Assembly: GCF_017744675.1 (NCBI RefSeq) | Contig: NZ_JAGIAV010000004.1 | Location: 1,367,033 to 1,431,032 of the forward strand | Direction: 5' to 3' | Source: Flavobacterium sp. | GTDB lineage: Bacteria > Bacteroidota > Bacteroidia > Flavobacteriales > Flavobacteriaceae | Length of the DNA: 64,000 bases | Shown here: piece after piece, positions 25,370 to 33,880 of the stretch | Position numbering within the stretch: the stretch's first letter is position 1 | Layout: every line of letters starts with the position of its first letter | The notes under the pieces: model-generated | The model's input: the letters and a program-made list of their open reading frames with translations, nothing else | Told to the model about the DNA's origin: nothing | Database searches by the model: none | Position numbers and translations under genes: made by a program

Positions 25370-28360
25370 TTATGCTTTATTGTGTTTGTCTTCGATTGTG
25401 TGCTTCTCATCACTTGAAATCGTATCTACCAATACTGGAGTTGCGATAAATAATGAAGAGTAAGTACCCACGATAATACCAATTAACATTGCGAAGATAA
25501 ATCCTCTGATAGACTCTCCACCGAAGATAAACATCGTTAATAATACGATGATCATCATTAATGAAGTATTCAACGTTCTAGATAATGTAGTATTAATAGA
25601 AGCGTTTACGATATCTTCGAAACTTCCTTTACGGTTTCCGATGATGAACTCTCTTACCCTGTCAAATACAATTACCGTATCGTTCATAGAGTAACCAATT
25701 ACAGTCAAGATCGCAGCTATAAAGTGCTGATCCATTTCCATGTGGAATGGCATGAATTTGTAGCATAATGAGTAAATTCCTAATACGAAGATTACGTCGT
25801 GAGCAACAGCTGCAATCGCACCTAATGAATATTGCCATTTACGGAAAGATACCATTAAGTATAAGAAAATAACTGCCATTGCACCAAGAACTGCCCAGTA
25901 AGAGTTAGTTTTGATATCTTCAGAAATAGAAGCTCCAACTTTAGAAGCTTGCAATACACCTACCCTTTTTCCATCAAATGAGTTGATAAATTTATCGTAA
26001 GTAGTATTTGGGAAATATTTCTGTAATCCAGCGTATAATTTTTGGTTCACTTCCTCATCGATAGCAACACCGTCTTCTTTAATTTTATATTTAGTTGTGA
26101 TTTTCAACTGATCATCATCACCTAAAATTTTAGCTTCAACTGGAGTACCAAAAGCAGCAGATAATTCGTCTGAAACTGCAGTAGCATCAACTGGTTTTTC
26201 GAATTTAACTTGGAAAGTTCTTCCTCCAACAAAATCAACACCCTCATCTAAACCATTAATGAAGAAGATAGAAACTAAACTTACTACTGTTACAATAGAA
26301 GAGAAGATATAAGTGAATTTTTTGATTTTGATAAAATCAAAGTGGAAGTTTGTAAACCAGTTTTTAGTAATATTTGTAGAGAAAGTTAAATCTCCTTTTC
26401 CTGCAATGTTTCTGTCAATAAAGATTCTAGCAATAAAGATTGATGTAAACAATGAAGTTACGATACCAATTAATAATGTTAATGCGAAACCTTTAATAGG
26501 ACCTGTTCCGAAAATGAATAAGATTGCTCCAGTTAAAACGTGAGTAACGTTAGCATCAATAATAGAACGCATTGCACCATGCCATCCGTAAGAAGCTTGA
26601 ACTGCTTCAGAAAGAGATTTACCTTCACGCAATTCTTCTTTTGCTCTTTCGTAGATAATAATGTTAGCATCTACCGCTGTACCCAATGTAAGTACGATAC
26701 CCGCAATACCTGGCAATGTTAATACGAAACCAAAACTTGCCATAATTCCGAACAAGAATAGTAAGTTTAATAATAAAGCAAGGTTTGCATACCAACCCGC
26801 TTTACCATAATAGAATACCATCCAAACACAAACTAATAAGAAACCTAATACAGAAGAAATTGTACCTGCATCAATAGCCGCTTGTCCTAAAGATGGACCT
26901 ACAACTGTTGATTGGATAATATCTGCAGAAGCTGGTAATTTACCTGCATTTAATACGTTAGCTAAATCTTTAGTTTCAGCTACATCAAATGAACCTGTAA
27001 TCTCAGATCTTCCTCCAGCAATAGGACCGCTTGTTACACCTGGAGCAGAATATACGATATCATCTAATACAATAGCAATGTAGCTTTTTTGAGCAAATGC
27101 TCTACCTGTTAACTCTTCCCAAACTTTAGCACCTTGGCTGTTCATTTGCATAGAAACAGCTGGTTTACCCATTTGGTCAAAAGTATCTTTTGCATCAGTT
27201 ACAACACCACCGCTCATTGCTGGGTTATTGTCTCTGTTTCCTTTTAAAGCGTATAATTCAACAGCTTCAATATCTGCAGCGCTTTTTACATCTTTAGCTT
27301 TAGGATCTTTTATAGTTGTTGGCTTGCTCCATACAAATTTTGCATAGTGTTGGTCAGCAGCCAATAATACTCTAATTTCTGGTCTTTTGAAATAATCATT
27401 GATAGCAGCAGTATCTTTAGGAGCAAAGTATCCTAAAACTGGTCCGCCACCTTGAACGATCATTTTATCAAATAAAGGATTGTTTCCTTTTTTAACATCT
27501 GAAGAATCTTTAGCATCAGTTAATAATGCATTTAATGAATCTTTAGCAACAGTTTTAGTTTCAGTCTTCTTAACTTCAGTTTTCTTTAAAGCTTCGTTTG
27601 CTGATACTAAGAAATTACCAATTTCTTCAATTTTGAAAGTTTCCCAAAACTCTAATTGAGCTTTTCCACCTAATAATTTTTTAATTCTATCAACATCTTT
27701 AGCACCTGGAAGCTCAACTAAGATTCTTCCTGTTTCTCCTAATTTTTGGATGTTTGGCTGTGTAACACCAAATTTGTCGATACGCTCTCTTAATACTTTA
27801 AAAGCACTTTCTACAGACTCATCAACTTTTCTTTTGATCACTTTTTGAACCTGCGCATCAGACATTTGAAAATCTACACCACCATCTCCTTGAAGACTTC
27901 TGTTAGCAAAAATATCTGGAGATGCTAATTTTACAGATCCTTTTGAATTTGCTTCAAAAGCTTCGAAAAACTTATTTAAATATGTTTTGTTTCCTTCTAA
28001 GTTTGCAGATGCATCAGCTAATGATTTATTAAAAACTGGATTTTTAGAATTATTAGACAAACCTTTTAATACATCTTTAATAGAAATTTGAAGAATTACG
28101 TTGATTCCTCCTTCTAAGTCAAGACCTTTATTAAGCTGTTTGTTTTTCACTTCGTTATAAGTGAAATCAGTAAAACCAAGATTTAATACTTTTTCTTTAC
28201 CAATAGAATCTAAATATTTCAGCTCTTTATCAGGATTATCTCCTGCAAAAGCTTTAGCTTCACTTTTGACACCATTTGCCACAAAAGTGAATGATAGTTG
28301 GTAAATACTTACCAATGCAAATAGAATTGCGAAAAATTTAATAAGTCCTTTATTCTGCAT
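25370..28360 (-). CDS. secDF: Fused protein translocase subunit SecDF
   Basis: A 996-residue inner-membrane protein combining SecD and SecF, which uses proton flow to help pull proteins through SecYEG. The SecD half has an N-terminal membrane helix, the LNKGLDLEGGINVILQ motif (about 75-91), a large periplasmic region (about 95-500) with FGVTQPNIQKLG and GRILVELPGA, and a membrane block with LTLGTAVDANIIIYERAKEE. The SecF half begins near residue 660, with GLDEGVDFVGGRTFQV and a second membrane block containing VIGYSMNDTVIVFDRVREF. The fusion is normal for Bacteroidetes. It has its own promoter-like site upstream and a hairpin terminator downstream. Confidence 0.98.
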   Translation of the reverse strand: MQNKGLIKFFAILFALVSIYQLSFTFVANGVKSEAKAFAGDNPDKELKYLDSIGKEKVLNLGFTDFTYNEVKNKQLNKGLDLEGGINVILQISIKDVLKGLSNNSKNPVFNKSLADASANLEGNKTYLNKFFEAFEANSKGSVKLASPDIFANRSLQGDGGVDFQMSDAQVQKVIKRKVDESVESAFKVLRERIDKFGVTQPNIQKLGETGRILVELPGAKDVDRIKKLLGGKAQLEFWETFKIEEIGNFLVSANEALKKTEVKKTETKTVAKDSLNALLTDAKDSSDVKKGNNPLFDKMIVQGGGPVLGYFAPKDTAAINDYFKRPEIRVLLAADQHYAKFVWSKPTTIKDPKAKDVKSAADIEAVELYALKGNRDNNPAMSGGVVTDAKDTFDQMGKPAVSMQMNSQGAKVWEELTGRAFAQKSYIAIVLDDIVYSAPGVTSGPIAGGRSEITGSFDVAETKDLANVLNAGKLPASADIIQSTVVGPSLGQAAIDAGTISSVLGFLLVCVWMVFYYGKAGWYANLALLLNLLFLFGIMASFGFVLTLPGIAGIVLTLGTAVDANIIIYERAKEELREGKSLSEAVQASYGWHGAMRSIIDANVTHVLTGAILFIFGTGPIKGFALTLLIGIVTSLFTSIFIARIFIDRNIAGKGDLTFSTNITKNWFTNFHFDFIKIKKFTYIFSSIVTVVSLVSIFFINGLDEGVDFVGGRTFQVKFEKPVDATAVSDELSAAFGTPVEAKILGDDDQLKITTKYKIKEDGVAIDEEVNQKLYAGLQKYFPNTTYDKFINSFDGKRVGVLQASKVGASISEDIKTNSYWAVLGAMAVIFLYLMVSFRKWQYSLGAIAAVAHDVIFVLGIYSLCYKFMPFHMEMDQHFIAAILTVIGYSMNDTVIVFDRVREFIIGNRKGSFEDIVNASINTTLSRTLNTSLMMIIVLLTMFIFGGESIRGFIFAMLIGIIVGTYSSLFIATPVLVDTISSDEKHTIEDKHNKA

Positions 28361-28485
28361 TATTACTAAAAATTAATTATGTTTTATTTTTGATTTTGTT
28401 TTAAAGTCCCATAAAATAAGCCCTGACATGATTTTTTAAAACAAAAAAACGAGATCACGAATTACCAATTTTTTTTTAAACCGAG

Positions 28486-28516
28486 CAAATATATAATTAA
28501 CGAAAATATTAACCAA
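28486..28516 (-). promoter_or_regulatory. Candidate secDF promoter
   Basis: On the minus strand, TTG (28516-28514), a 20-base spacer and TATATTTG (28493-28486) match the Bacteroidetes TTG / TAnnTTTG consensus. It is 125 bases upstream of the start codon, so the leader would be long. Confidence 0.6.
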
Positions 28517-28535
28517 TTTATTTATTAATTAATCT

Positions 28536-28568
28536 CAAAAAAAAAGCTGCAAAAGTGCAGCTTTTTTT
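28536..28568 (-). terminator. Terminator of mdh
   Basis: AAAAAGCTGCA and TGCAGCTTTTT pair around a 4-base loop, 18 bases past the mdh stop, with T runs on both strands. Confidence 0.88.
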
Positions 28569-28585
28569 CTTTTTTGCCGTTTTTA

Positions 28586-29521
28586 TTATACTAAAATAGC
28601 TTTTAGGGCATCATTCATGCTTCGAACTGCATCTGCACTTTTGGCAAATAATGCTTTTTCCTGATCGTTTAATTTAATATCAACTATTTCTTCTACTCCG
28701 TTTTTACCAATTATACATGGCACACCGATACAGATATCATTCTGCCCGTATTCGCCTTCAACAAATACCGAACACGCGATCATTTTCTTTTGATCGTTTA
28801 AAATACTATCTACTAAATAAGCTACAGAAGCTCCTGGAGCATACCAAGCCGAAGTTCCCAAAAGACCTGTAAGGGTTGCGCCTCCTACCATAGTATCTGC
28901 CGCAACTTTTTGTAAAACTTCTTCTGAAAGGAATTGCGTTACTGGAATCCCGTTGTAAGATGCCAAGCGAGTTAACGGAATCATAGTCGTATCGCCATGA
29001 CCTCCAATTACCATTGCTGAAATATCATTTGCAGGCTTATCTAATGCTAAAGAAAGATACGTTCTAAAACGAGAGCTATCTAAAGCCCCACCCATTCCTA
29101 TTATTCTATTTTTTGGAAGACCTGTCGCTTTTAATGCTAAATAAGTCATAGTGTCCATTGGATTAGAAACTACAACAATTATAGTGTTAGGAGAATACTT
29201 CAACACGTTCTCAGCAACTGTCTTAACAATTCCTGCATTAATGCCGATTAATTCTTCTCTAGTCATTCCTGGTTTTCTCGGAATCCCCGATGTAATCACA
29301 ACTACATCACTTCCAGCAGTTTTAGAATAATCGTTTGTAACCCCAGAAACTTTGGTATTAAAACCAGTGTTTGTAGCACACTGCATAATATCCAATGCCT
29401 TACCTTCGGCAAAACCCTCTTTAATATCCAACAATACTACTTCGCTTGCAATTCCTCTATAAGAAATAACATCTGCACATGTAGCTCCAACATTTCCTGC
29501 TCCTACAATGGTAACTTTCAT
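28586..29521 (-). CDS. mdh: Malate dehydrogenase
   Basis: A 311-residue cytoplasmic NAD-dependent enzyme of the LDH/MDH superfamily that interconverts malate and oxaloacetate in the citrate cycle. The Rossmann motif is VTIVGAGNVGATCADV at the N-terminus. ITSGIPRKPGMTREEL holds the mobile-loop arginines; Arg next to Met after Pro favours malate over lactate. VSNPMDTMTYLA and the catalytic histidine in VIGGHGDTTMIPL are intact. The length fits the LDH-like MDH group typical of Bacteroidetes. It lies downstream of gyrB on the same strand, 114 bases away, with an inverted repeat in the gap. Confidence 0.97.
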   Translation of the reverse strand: MKVTIVGAGNVGATCADVISYRGIASEVVLLDIKEGFAEGKALDIMQCATNTGFNTKVSGVTNDYSKTAGSDVVVITSGIPRKPGMTREELIGINAGIVKTVAENVLKYSPNTIIVVVSNPMDTMTYLALKATGLPKNRIIGMGGALDSSRFRTYLSLALDKPANDISAMVIGGHGDTTMIPLTRLASYNGIPVTQFLSEEVLQKVAADTMVGGATLTGLLGTSAWYAPGASVAYLVDSILNDQKKMIACSVFVEGEYGQNDICIGVPCIIGKNGVEEIVDIKLNDQEKALFAKSADAVRSMNDALKAILV

Positions 29522-29571
29522 ATTTTATACTTTATCGGTTATTAATTTATTTTGTCTATTCCTTAAAAAGA

Positions 29572-29616
29572 CAATTCGCTTAATTGTCTAGTAAATTTAA
29601 ACAATTAAACGAATTG
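29572..29616. repeat. Inverted repeat between gyrB and mdh
   Basis: CAATTCGCTTAATTG (29572-29586) and CAATTAAACGAATTG (29602-29616) are complementary except at one position. It may end the gyrB transcript, but a T run is not evident. Confidence 0.55.
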
Positions 29617-29635
29617 AAATTATTAATTTTTCATT

Positions 29636-31576
29636 TTATGCATCAATATTTGCATAAACTGCATTTTTCTCGATAAACTCTCTACGTGGCGGCACTTCAT
29701 CGCCCATCAGCATAGAGAAAACTTGATCTGCTTCTGCCAAACTATCGATATTTACCTGACGTAAAGTTCTAAAGTTCGGATCCATTGTAGTTTCCCATAA
29801 TTGCTCCGCGTTCATCTCTCCAAGACCTTTGTAACGTTGTATAGAAGCACTTCCTCCCATTCTTTCGTTGGCTTGATCACGCTGAACATCATTCCAAGCA
29901 TATTCTTTCTTATTTCCTTTTTTAACTAAATATAAAGGTGGCGCTGCAATATATACGTGACCTTCTTCAATTAGCTCTTTCATGAAACGGAAGAAGAACG
30001 TTAATATTAAGGTAGAAATGTGACTACCATCGACATCGGCATCACACATGATGATTACCTTATGATATCTTAGTTTTTCTAAATTAAGCGCTTTACTATC
30101 TTCTGCAGTTCCTACTGTTACTCCTAAAGCAGTAAAGATATTTCTAATCTCTTCGTTTTCGAATACTTTATGATGCATCGCTTTCTCAACGTTCAAGATT
30201 TTACCACGCAATGGAAGAATGGCTTGAAAGTTACGATCACGTCCTTGTTTTGCTGTTCCACCAGCCGAATCTCCCTCGACAAGGTAAACCTCACATCTTG
30301 CTGGATCTTGCTCAGAACAGTCTGATAATTTCCCTGGTAATCCGCCACCGCCCATAACGGTTTTACGCTGTACCATTTCACGCGCTTTTTTCGCCGCGTG
30401 ACGTGCTTGCGCTGCTAAAATTACTTTTTGGATAATTAATTTCGCATCATTTGGATTCTCTTCCAAATAATTCTCCAACATTTCTCCAACAGCTTGAGAA
30501 ACCGGAGAAACTACTTCTCTATTTCCAAGTTTAGTTTTCGTTTGTCCTTCGAATTGAGGTTCTGAAACTTTTACCGAAATAATCGCTGTTAATCCTTCAC
30601 GGAAATCATCTCCAGCAATTTCGAATTTTAATTTATCTAATAAACCTGAAGCATCTGCATATTTTTTAAGTGTTCTTGTCAAACCACTTCTAAAACCTTG
30701 TAAGTGCGTTCCTCCTTCGTGAGTATTAATATTATTTACGTAAGAGAAAATATTCTCTGTATAACTTGTATTGTAAATTAAAGCAACCTCAACTGGAATT
30801 TCTCCTTTATCATTATCCATACTAATAACGTGAGAAACAATTGGCTCACGGTTACCATCTAAATAACGAATATATTCTTTAAGACCTTCATCTGAATGAA
30901 ACACTTCACTTCTGAATTCGCCTTTTTCATCAACTTCTCTCTTATCTGTAAAAGTAATCGTGATTCCTTTATTTAAGAAAGAAAGCTCACGCATACGTGC
31001 TGAAAGCGTATCGTATGAAAACTCGGTTGTTTGCGTAAAGATTGTATCGTCTGGGAAAAAAGTTTGGCGAGTACCTCTTTTTTCTGTCTCTCCAATTTGC
31101 TTTACAGGATATAAAGCTTTTCCTCTTTCATATTCCTGCTCGTAAATTTTACCTTCTCTAAATACAGTAGATTTCATGTGAACAGAAAGGGCGTTTACTA
31201 CCGAAACCCCAACCCCGTGCAAACCTCCTGATACTTTATATGAATCTTTGTCGAATTTACCTCCGGCACCAATTTTAGTCATTACAACCTCAAGTGCAGA
31301 AACGCCTTCTTTTTTATGTAAATCAACAGGAATACCACGACCGTTATCTTCAACCGTTACCGAACCATCTTCGTTTATTGCAACACTAATAGCATCACAA
31401 TGTCCTCCCATCGCCTCATCAATAGAGTTATCAACAACCTCGTAAACCAAATGGTGTAGTCCTCGAACCCCTACATCACCAATATACATCGACGGACGCA
31501 TTCTTACGTGCTCCATCCCTTCTAATGCCTGAATACTATCTGCTGAATAATTGTTCTTCTTGATTTCTTCGCTCAT
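29636..31576 (-). CDS. gyrB: DNA gyrase subunit B
   Basis: A 646-residue ATPase subunit of DNA gyrase, which supercoils DNA together with GyrA. The GHKL ATP site is complete: VVDNSIDEAMGGHCD, VEDNGRGIPVDLH and SGGLHGVGVSVVNALS. The transducer domain runs to about residue 400. The Toprim domain has CEVYLVEGDSAGGTAKQGRD, ILPLRGKILNVEKA and the metal-binding DADVDGSHI. The C-terminal tail ending VPPRREFIEKNA is typical, and the length matches compact GyrB proteins without the large Gram-negative insertion. GyrA is not in the window. A consensus -7 box lies 39 bases upstream. Confidence 0.98.
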   Translation of the reverse strand: MSEEIKKNNYSADSIQALEGMEHVRMRPSMYIGDVGVRGLHHLVYEVVDNSIDEAMGGHCDAISVAINEDGSVTVEDNGRGIPVDLHKKEGVSALEVVMTKIGAGGKFDKDSYKVSGGLHGVGVSVVNALSVHMKSTVFREGKIYEQEYERGKALYPVKQIGETEKRGTRQTFFPDDTIFTQTTEFSYDTLSARMRELSFLNKGITITFTDKREVDEKGEFRSEVFHSDEGLKEYIRYLDGNREPIVSHVISMDNDKGEIPVEVALIYNTSYTENIFSYVNNINTHEGGTHLQGFRSGLTRTLKKYADASGLLDKLKFEIAGDDFREGLTAIISVKVSEPQFEGQTKTKLGNREVVSPVSQAVGEMLENYLEENPNDAKLIIQKVILAAQARHAAKKAREMVQRKTVMGGGGLPGKLSDCSEQDPARCEVYLVEGDSAGGTAKQGRDRNFQAILPLRGKILNVEKAMHHKVFENEEIRNIFTALGVTVGTAEDSKALNLEKLRYHKVIIMCDADVDGSHISTLILTFFFRFMKELIEEGHVYIAAPPLYLVKKGNKKEYAWNDVQRDQANERMGGSASIQRYKGLGEMNAEQLWETTMDPNFRTLRQVNIDSLAEADQVFSMLMGDEVPPRREFIEKNAVYANIDA

Positions 31577-31614
31577 ATAATTTATTCTAAAAAATGTAAT
31601 TATTGTCTAACACG

Positions 31615-31622
31615 CAAATATA
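31615..31622 (-). promoter_or_regulatory. Candidate -7 box of gyrB
   Basis: TATATTTG on the minus strand is a perfect TAnnTTTG box, 39 bases before the gyrB ATG. I do not see a clear TTG at the expected upstream distance. Confidence 0.5.
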
Positions 31623-31705
31623 TAAAAACGCGAGCTATATACCCAGTAAAATACAATATAAAGCACTTAAGTTATCAACACAATTGTCTGAAAAACCAAA
31701 AAATA

Positions 31706-31954
31706 ATTAAAATTAAATTCCAATTTCTTAAATTACAAATTCCAAAAATGGAAATAACGTAAAAATCTAACTGTTTTGAAATCCCAAATCTGAAAAATCA
31801 AATTCCAATTTTTTAAAATTCCAAGTTTGAAACTCTTAAATTCAAAATTTGCTTAAAACATTGCAAAAAAAAAAACCGAAATACATCTTAATGCATTTCG
31901 GCTGTTCTATATCGATTCCTGTTTGGAATTTAGAATTTCAAAAAATTGGAATTT
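31706..31954. repeat. AAATTCCAATTT word repeat region between gyrB and the second asparagine synthetase
   Basis: AAATTCCAATTTTTTAAAAT at 31800-31819 (the arm runs on to 31824) is matched in inverse by 31923-31954, and looser copies start near 31714 and 31734. The outer arm ends two bases from the stop codon of the asparagine synthetase gene. A small terminator hairpin lies inside the loop. The 380-base gap shows no gene. Confidence 0.7.
31876..31901 (-). terminator. Terminator after the second asparagine synthetase gene
   Basis: CCGAAAT and ATTTCGG pair with a further CAT/ATG-rich loop. On the minus strand a run of about ten T follows, 55 bases past the stop. Confidence 0.75.
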
Positions 31955-31956
31955 CA

Positions 31957-33573
31957 CTATGCAATAACAGTCGTTTTTACAGTTTCAAAATTTCCATTTA
32001 AATGGGCTGCATTTGCTCTTCCGCTTGGATCTTGGTTTTCTTGCCATTTTGGAATCCATTTACGAACTGTTTGCGCCGCGCTGACCTGTGGATAGAATTT
32101 ATGGAAAATCGATCTGTACAAGTACGCTTCTTTCGTTGTTGGAGAATTATATGGAAATTCTGCACTCGCTCCGGCCATTTGCTCGTCTGTAACCTGCGAA
32201 GCGCAATATTCAATTAATTCGTCAACCCATTTATAACCTACTCCATCAGAAAATTGTTCTTTCTGTCTCCATAAAACTTCCGAAGGCAAGTACGGATCTT
32301 CTGGAGTGTCAAACGCTTTTCTTAAAATGTATTTTTCAACGCCATCATAGGTTTTTGGCTGTTTTTCTTCTGTTTTAATTCGAATCGCAACATCTAAAAA
32401 TTCGGTATCCAAAAACGGAATACGAACTTCCAGACCATTTGCCATTGTCGTTTTATCGGCACGAAGCAAATCGGCTGTAAATAGCTTCTGAACTCTTTCT
32501 ATTGTTTCATCTTGAAATTCTTCTTCTGAAGGTGCATTTCTAAAATACAAATGCCCTCCAAAAACCTCATCTGCTCCTTCTCCTGATAAAATTACTTTTA
32601 TTCCTTGTTCAGCAATGGCTTTAGAAAGCAAAAACATTGGAACACCAGAACGCACAGAAATAATATCGTACGTTTCGATATGATAAATTACTTTTTCTAA
32701 AACCTTAACTCCTTCTTCAACAGAAAAATGAATTTCGTGATGTTCTGTTCCTAAAAACTCAGCCGCTTTTCTAGCTGAAATATTATCTGGCGCATCAGCA
32801 TCTAATCCGATAGAAAACGAGTGCAATTTCTTGCCACTTTCTTTCAACAATCTTGAAGTAATAGCCGAAATCAAAGAAGTATCCAAACCTCCAGACAGCA
32901 CAACTCCAAGAGGCACTTCTGCCAATAAACGCTTCCGTGTAGCTTGAATCAGACTTTCACGGATTAGCGCTAAATCTAATGGCTGGGTAGCATTTTTATG
33001 ATCTTCGTATTCTGGATGATAGTACTTTACAAAACCTGTTTTTGCCGTATAATAATGTCCTGGAGGAAAAGTAGAAAACGATTTGCATTGATCTGCAATA
33101 GATTTCATTTCTGATGAAAAATAAATTCGCCCTCTTTCATCCAAACCGTAATACAGAGGTTTTACTCCAATCGGATCGCGACCTGCAATGTATTTATCCC
33201 CATCAACAACTACAAAAGCAAAATCTCCATCTAATTTATTGCAGAAATCATATCCAAACTCTTCGTAAAGATGTACAATTACTTCAGAATCTGATTGAGT
33301 TCTAAAAGCATGATTCTTTAAAACGGTATCTTTAAGTTCTTGATAATTATAGATTTCTCCATCATGCACCATCCAAGCTTTATCAGTTCCTTGAATTGGC
33401 TGCCTGCCCGAATTAAGATCAATAATCGACAAGCTCTCATGGCAAAGTATACTGCCATTTTCCATAATACGCACATCACTTTCATCAGGACCACGATGAG
33501 ACATTCTTTCAGAAAGCTCTTTTACAAGCTTCGGGTCTTTTCCTTTTCCAATTACGGCCAACAATCCAGACAT
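31957..33573 (-). CDS. Asparagine synthetase B paralogue with degenerate glutaminase site
   Basis: A 538-residue relative of glutamine-dependent asparagine synthetase. The N-terminal Ntn domain (1-190) is present, but the nucleophile Cys1 is replaced: the protein starts MSGLLAV instead of MCGI (codon TCT). The HERLAIVD arginine of active enzymes (Arg49) is Ser in HESLSIID, and the NGEIYN asparagine (Asn74) is Asp in HDGEIYN. The glutamate of that motif and the later Asp (SDSEV) remain. The synthetase domain looks intact: VVLSGGLDTSLISA (PP-loop), SFSIGLD and LSGEGADEVFGGHLYF. By inference it would use free ammonia or another amine, or act on another carboxylate. The normal paralogue lies 307 bases upstream. 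The two share a similar C-terminus, including RQKEQFSDGVGY, so duplication is likely. Confidence 0.88.
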   Translation of the reverse strand: MSGLLAVIGKGKDPKLVKELSERMSHRGPDESDVRIMENGSILCHESLSIIDLNSGRQPIQGTDKAWMVHDGEIYNYQELKDTVLKNHAFRTQSDSEVIVHLYEEFGYDFCNKLDGDFAFVVVDGDKYIAGRDPIGVKPLYYGLDERGRIYFSSEMKSIADQCKSFSTFPPGHYYTAKTGFVKYYHPEYEDHKNATQPLDLALIRESLIQATRKRLLAEVPLGVVLSGGLDTSLISAITSRLLKESGKKLHSFSIGLDADAPDNISARKAAEFLGTEHHEIHFSVEEGVKVLEKVIYHIETYDIISVRSGVPMFLLSKAIAEQGIKVILSGEGADEVFGGHLYFRNAPSEEEFQDETIERVQKLFTADLLRADKTTMANGLEVRIPFLDTEFLDVAIRIKTEEKQPKTYDGVEKYILRKAFDTPEDPYLPSEVLWRQKEQFSDGVGYKWVDELIEYCASQVTDEQMAGASAEFPYNSPTTKEAYLYRSIFHKFYPQVSAAQTVRKWIPKWQENQDPSGRANAAHLNGNFETVKTTVIA

Positions 33574-33810
33574 AACATTTTATTTTTTTATTTTATTGTT
33601 TAGCAACGAAGCAAACATTAAAAAATCATTAAAATTTTTGATTGAAAGCAAAACTAAATATTAATTTTCGCTTTGCATTATTAAATCCGTTAAAATATTT
33701 AGCGTTTAACGACAATACTGCAGACGTCAAATATATCAAAAGAAAATCAATTACTGTCATTCCTTTTTGCATTCCGTCAGAAATTTAAGATATTAAACAA
33801 CTTTAGACAA

Positions 33811-33840
33811 GAAAAACGCTCTCGCTAGAGAACGTTTTTC
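33811..33840 (-). terminator. Terminator of asnB
   Basis: GAAAAACGCTCTC and GAGAACGTTTTTC pair with one mismatch around a GCTA loop, 40 bases past the asnB stop. The rest of the gap 33574-33810 is A/T-rich with no gene or repeat that I can support; it probably holds the promoter of the second paralogue. Confidence 0.82.
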
Positions 33841-33880
33841 CTAAAAAATATATACTAATTCTAAAAATTAAACTCTTAAA

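Noticed and set aside
25282..25413. 44-residue upstream extension of the PagL-like frame
   Set aside because: It overlaps the secDF end and terminator; the ATG at 25281 begins a proper signal peptide.
25370..28360. SecD-SecF fusion as a novel gene fusion
   Set aside because: Fused SecDF is the normal arrangement in Bacteroidetes.
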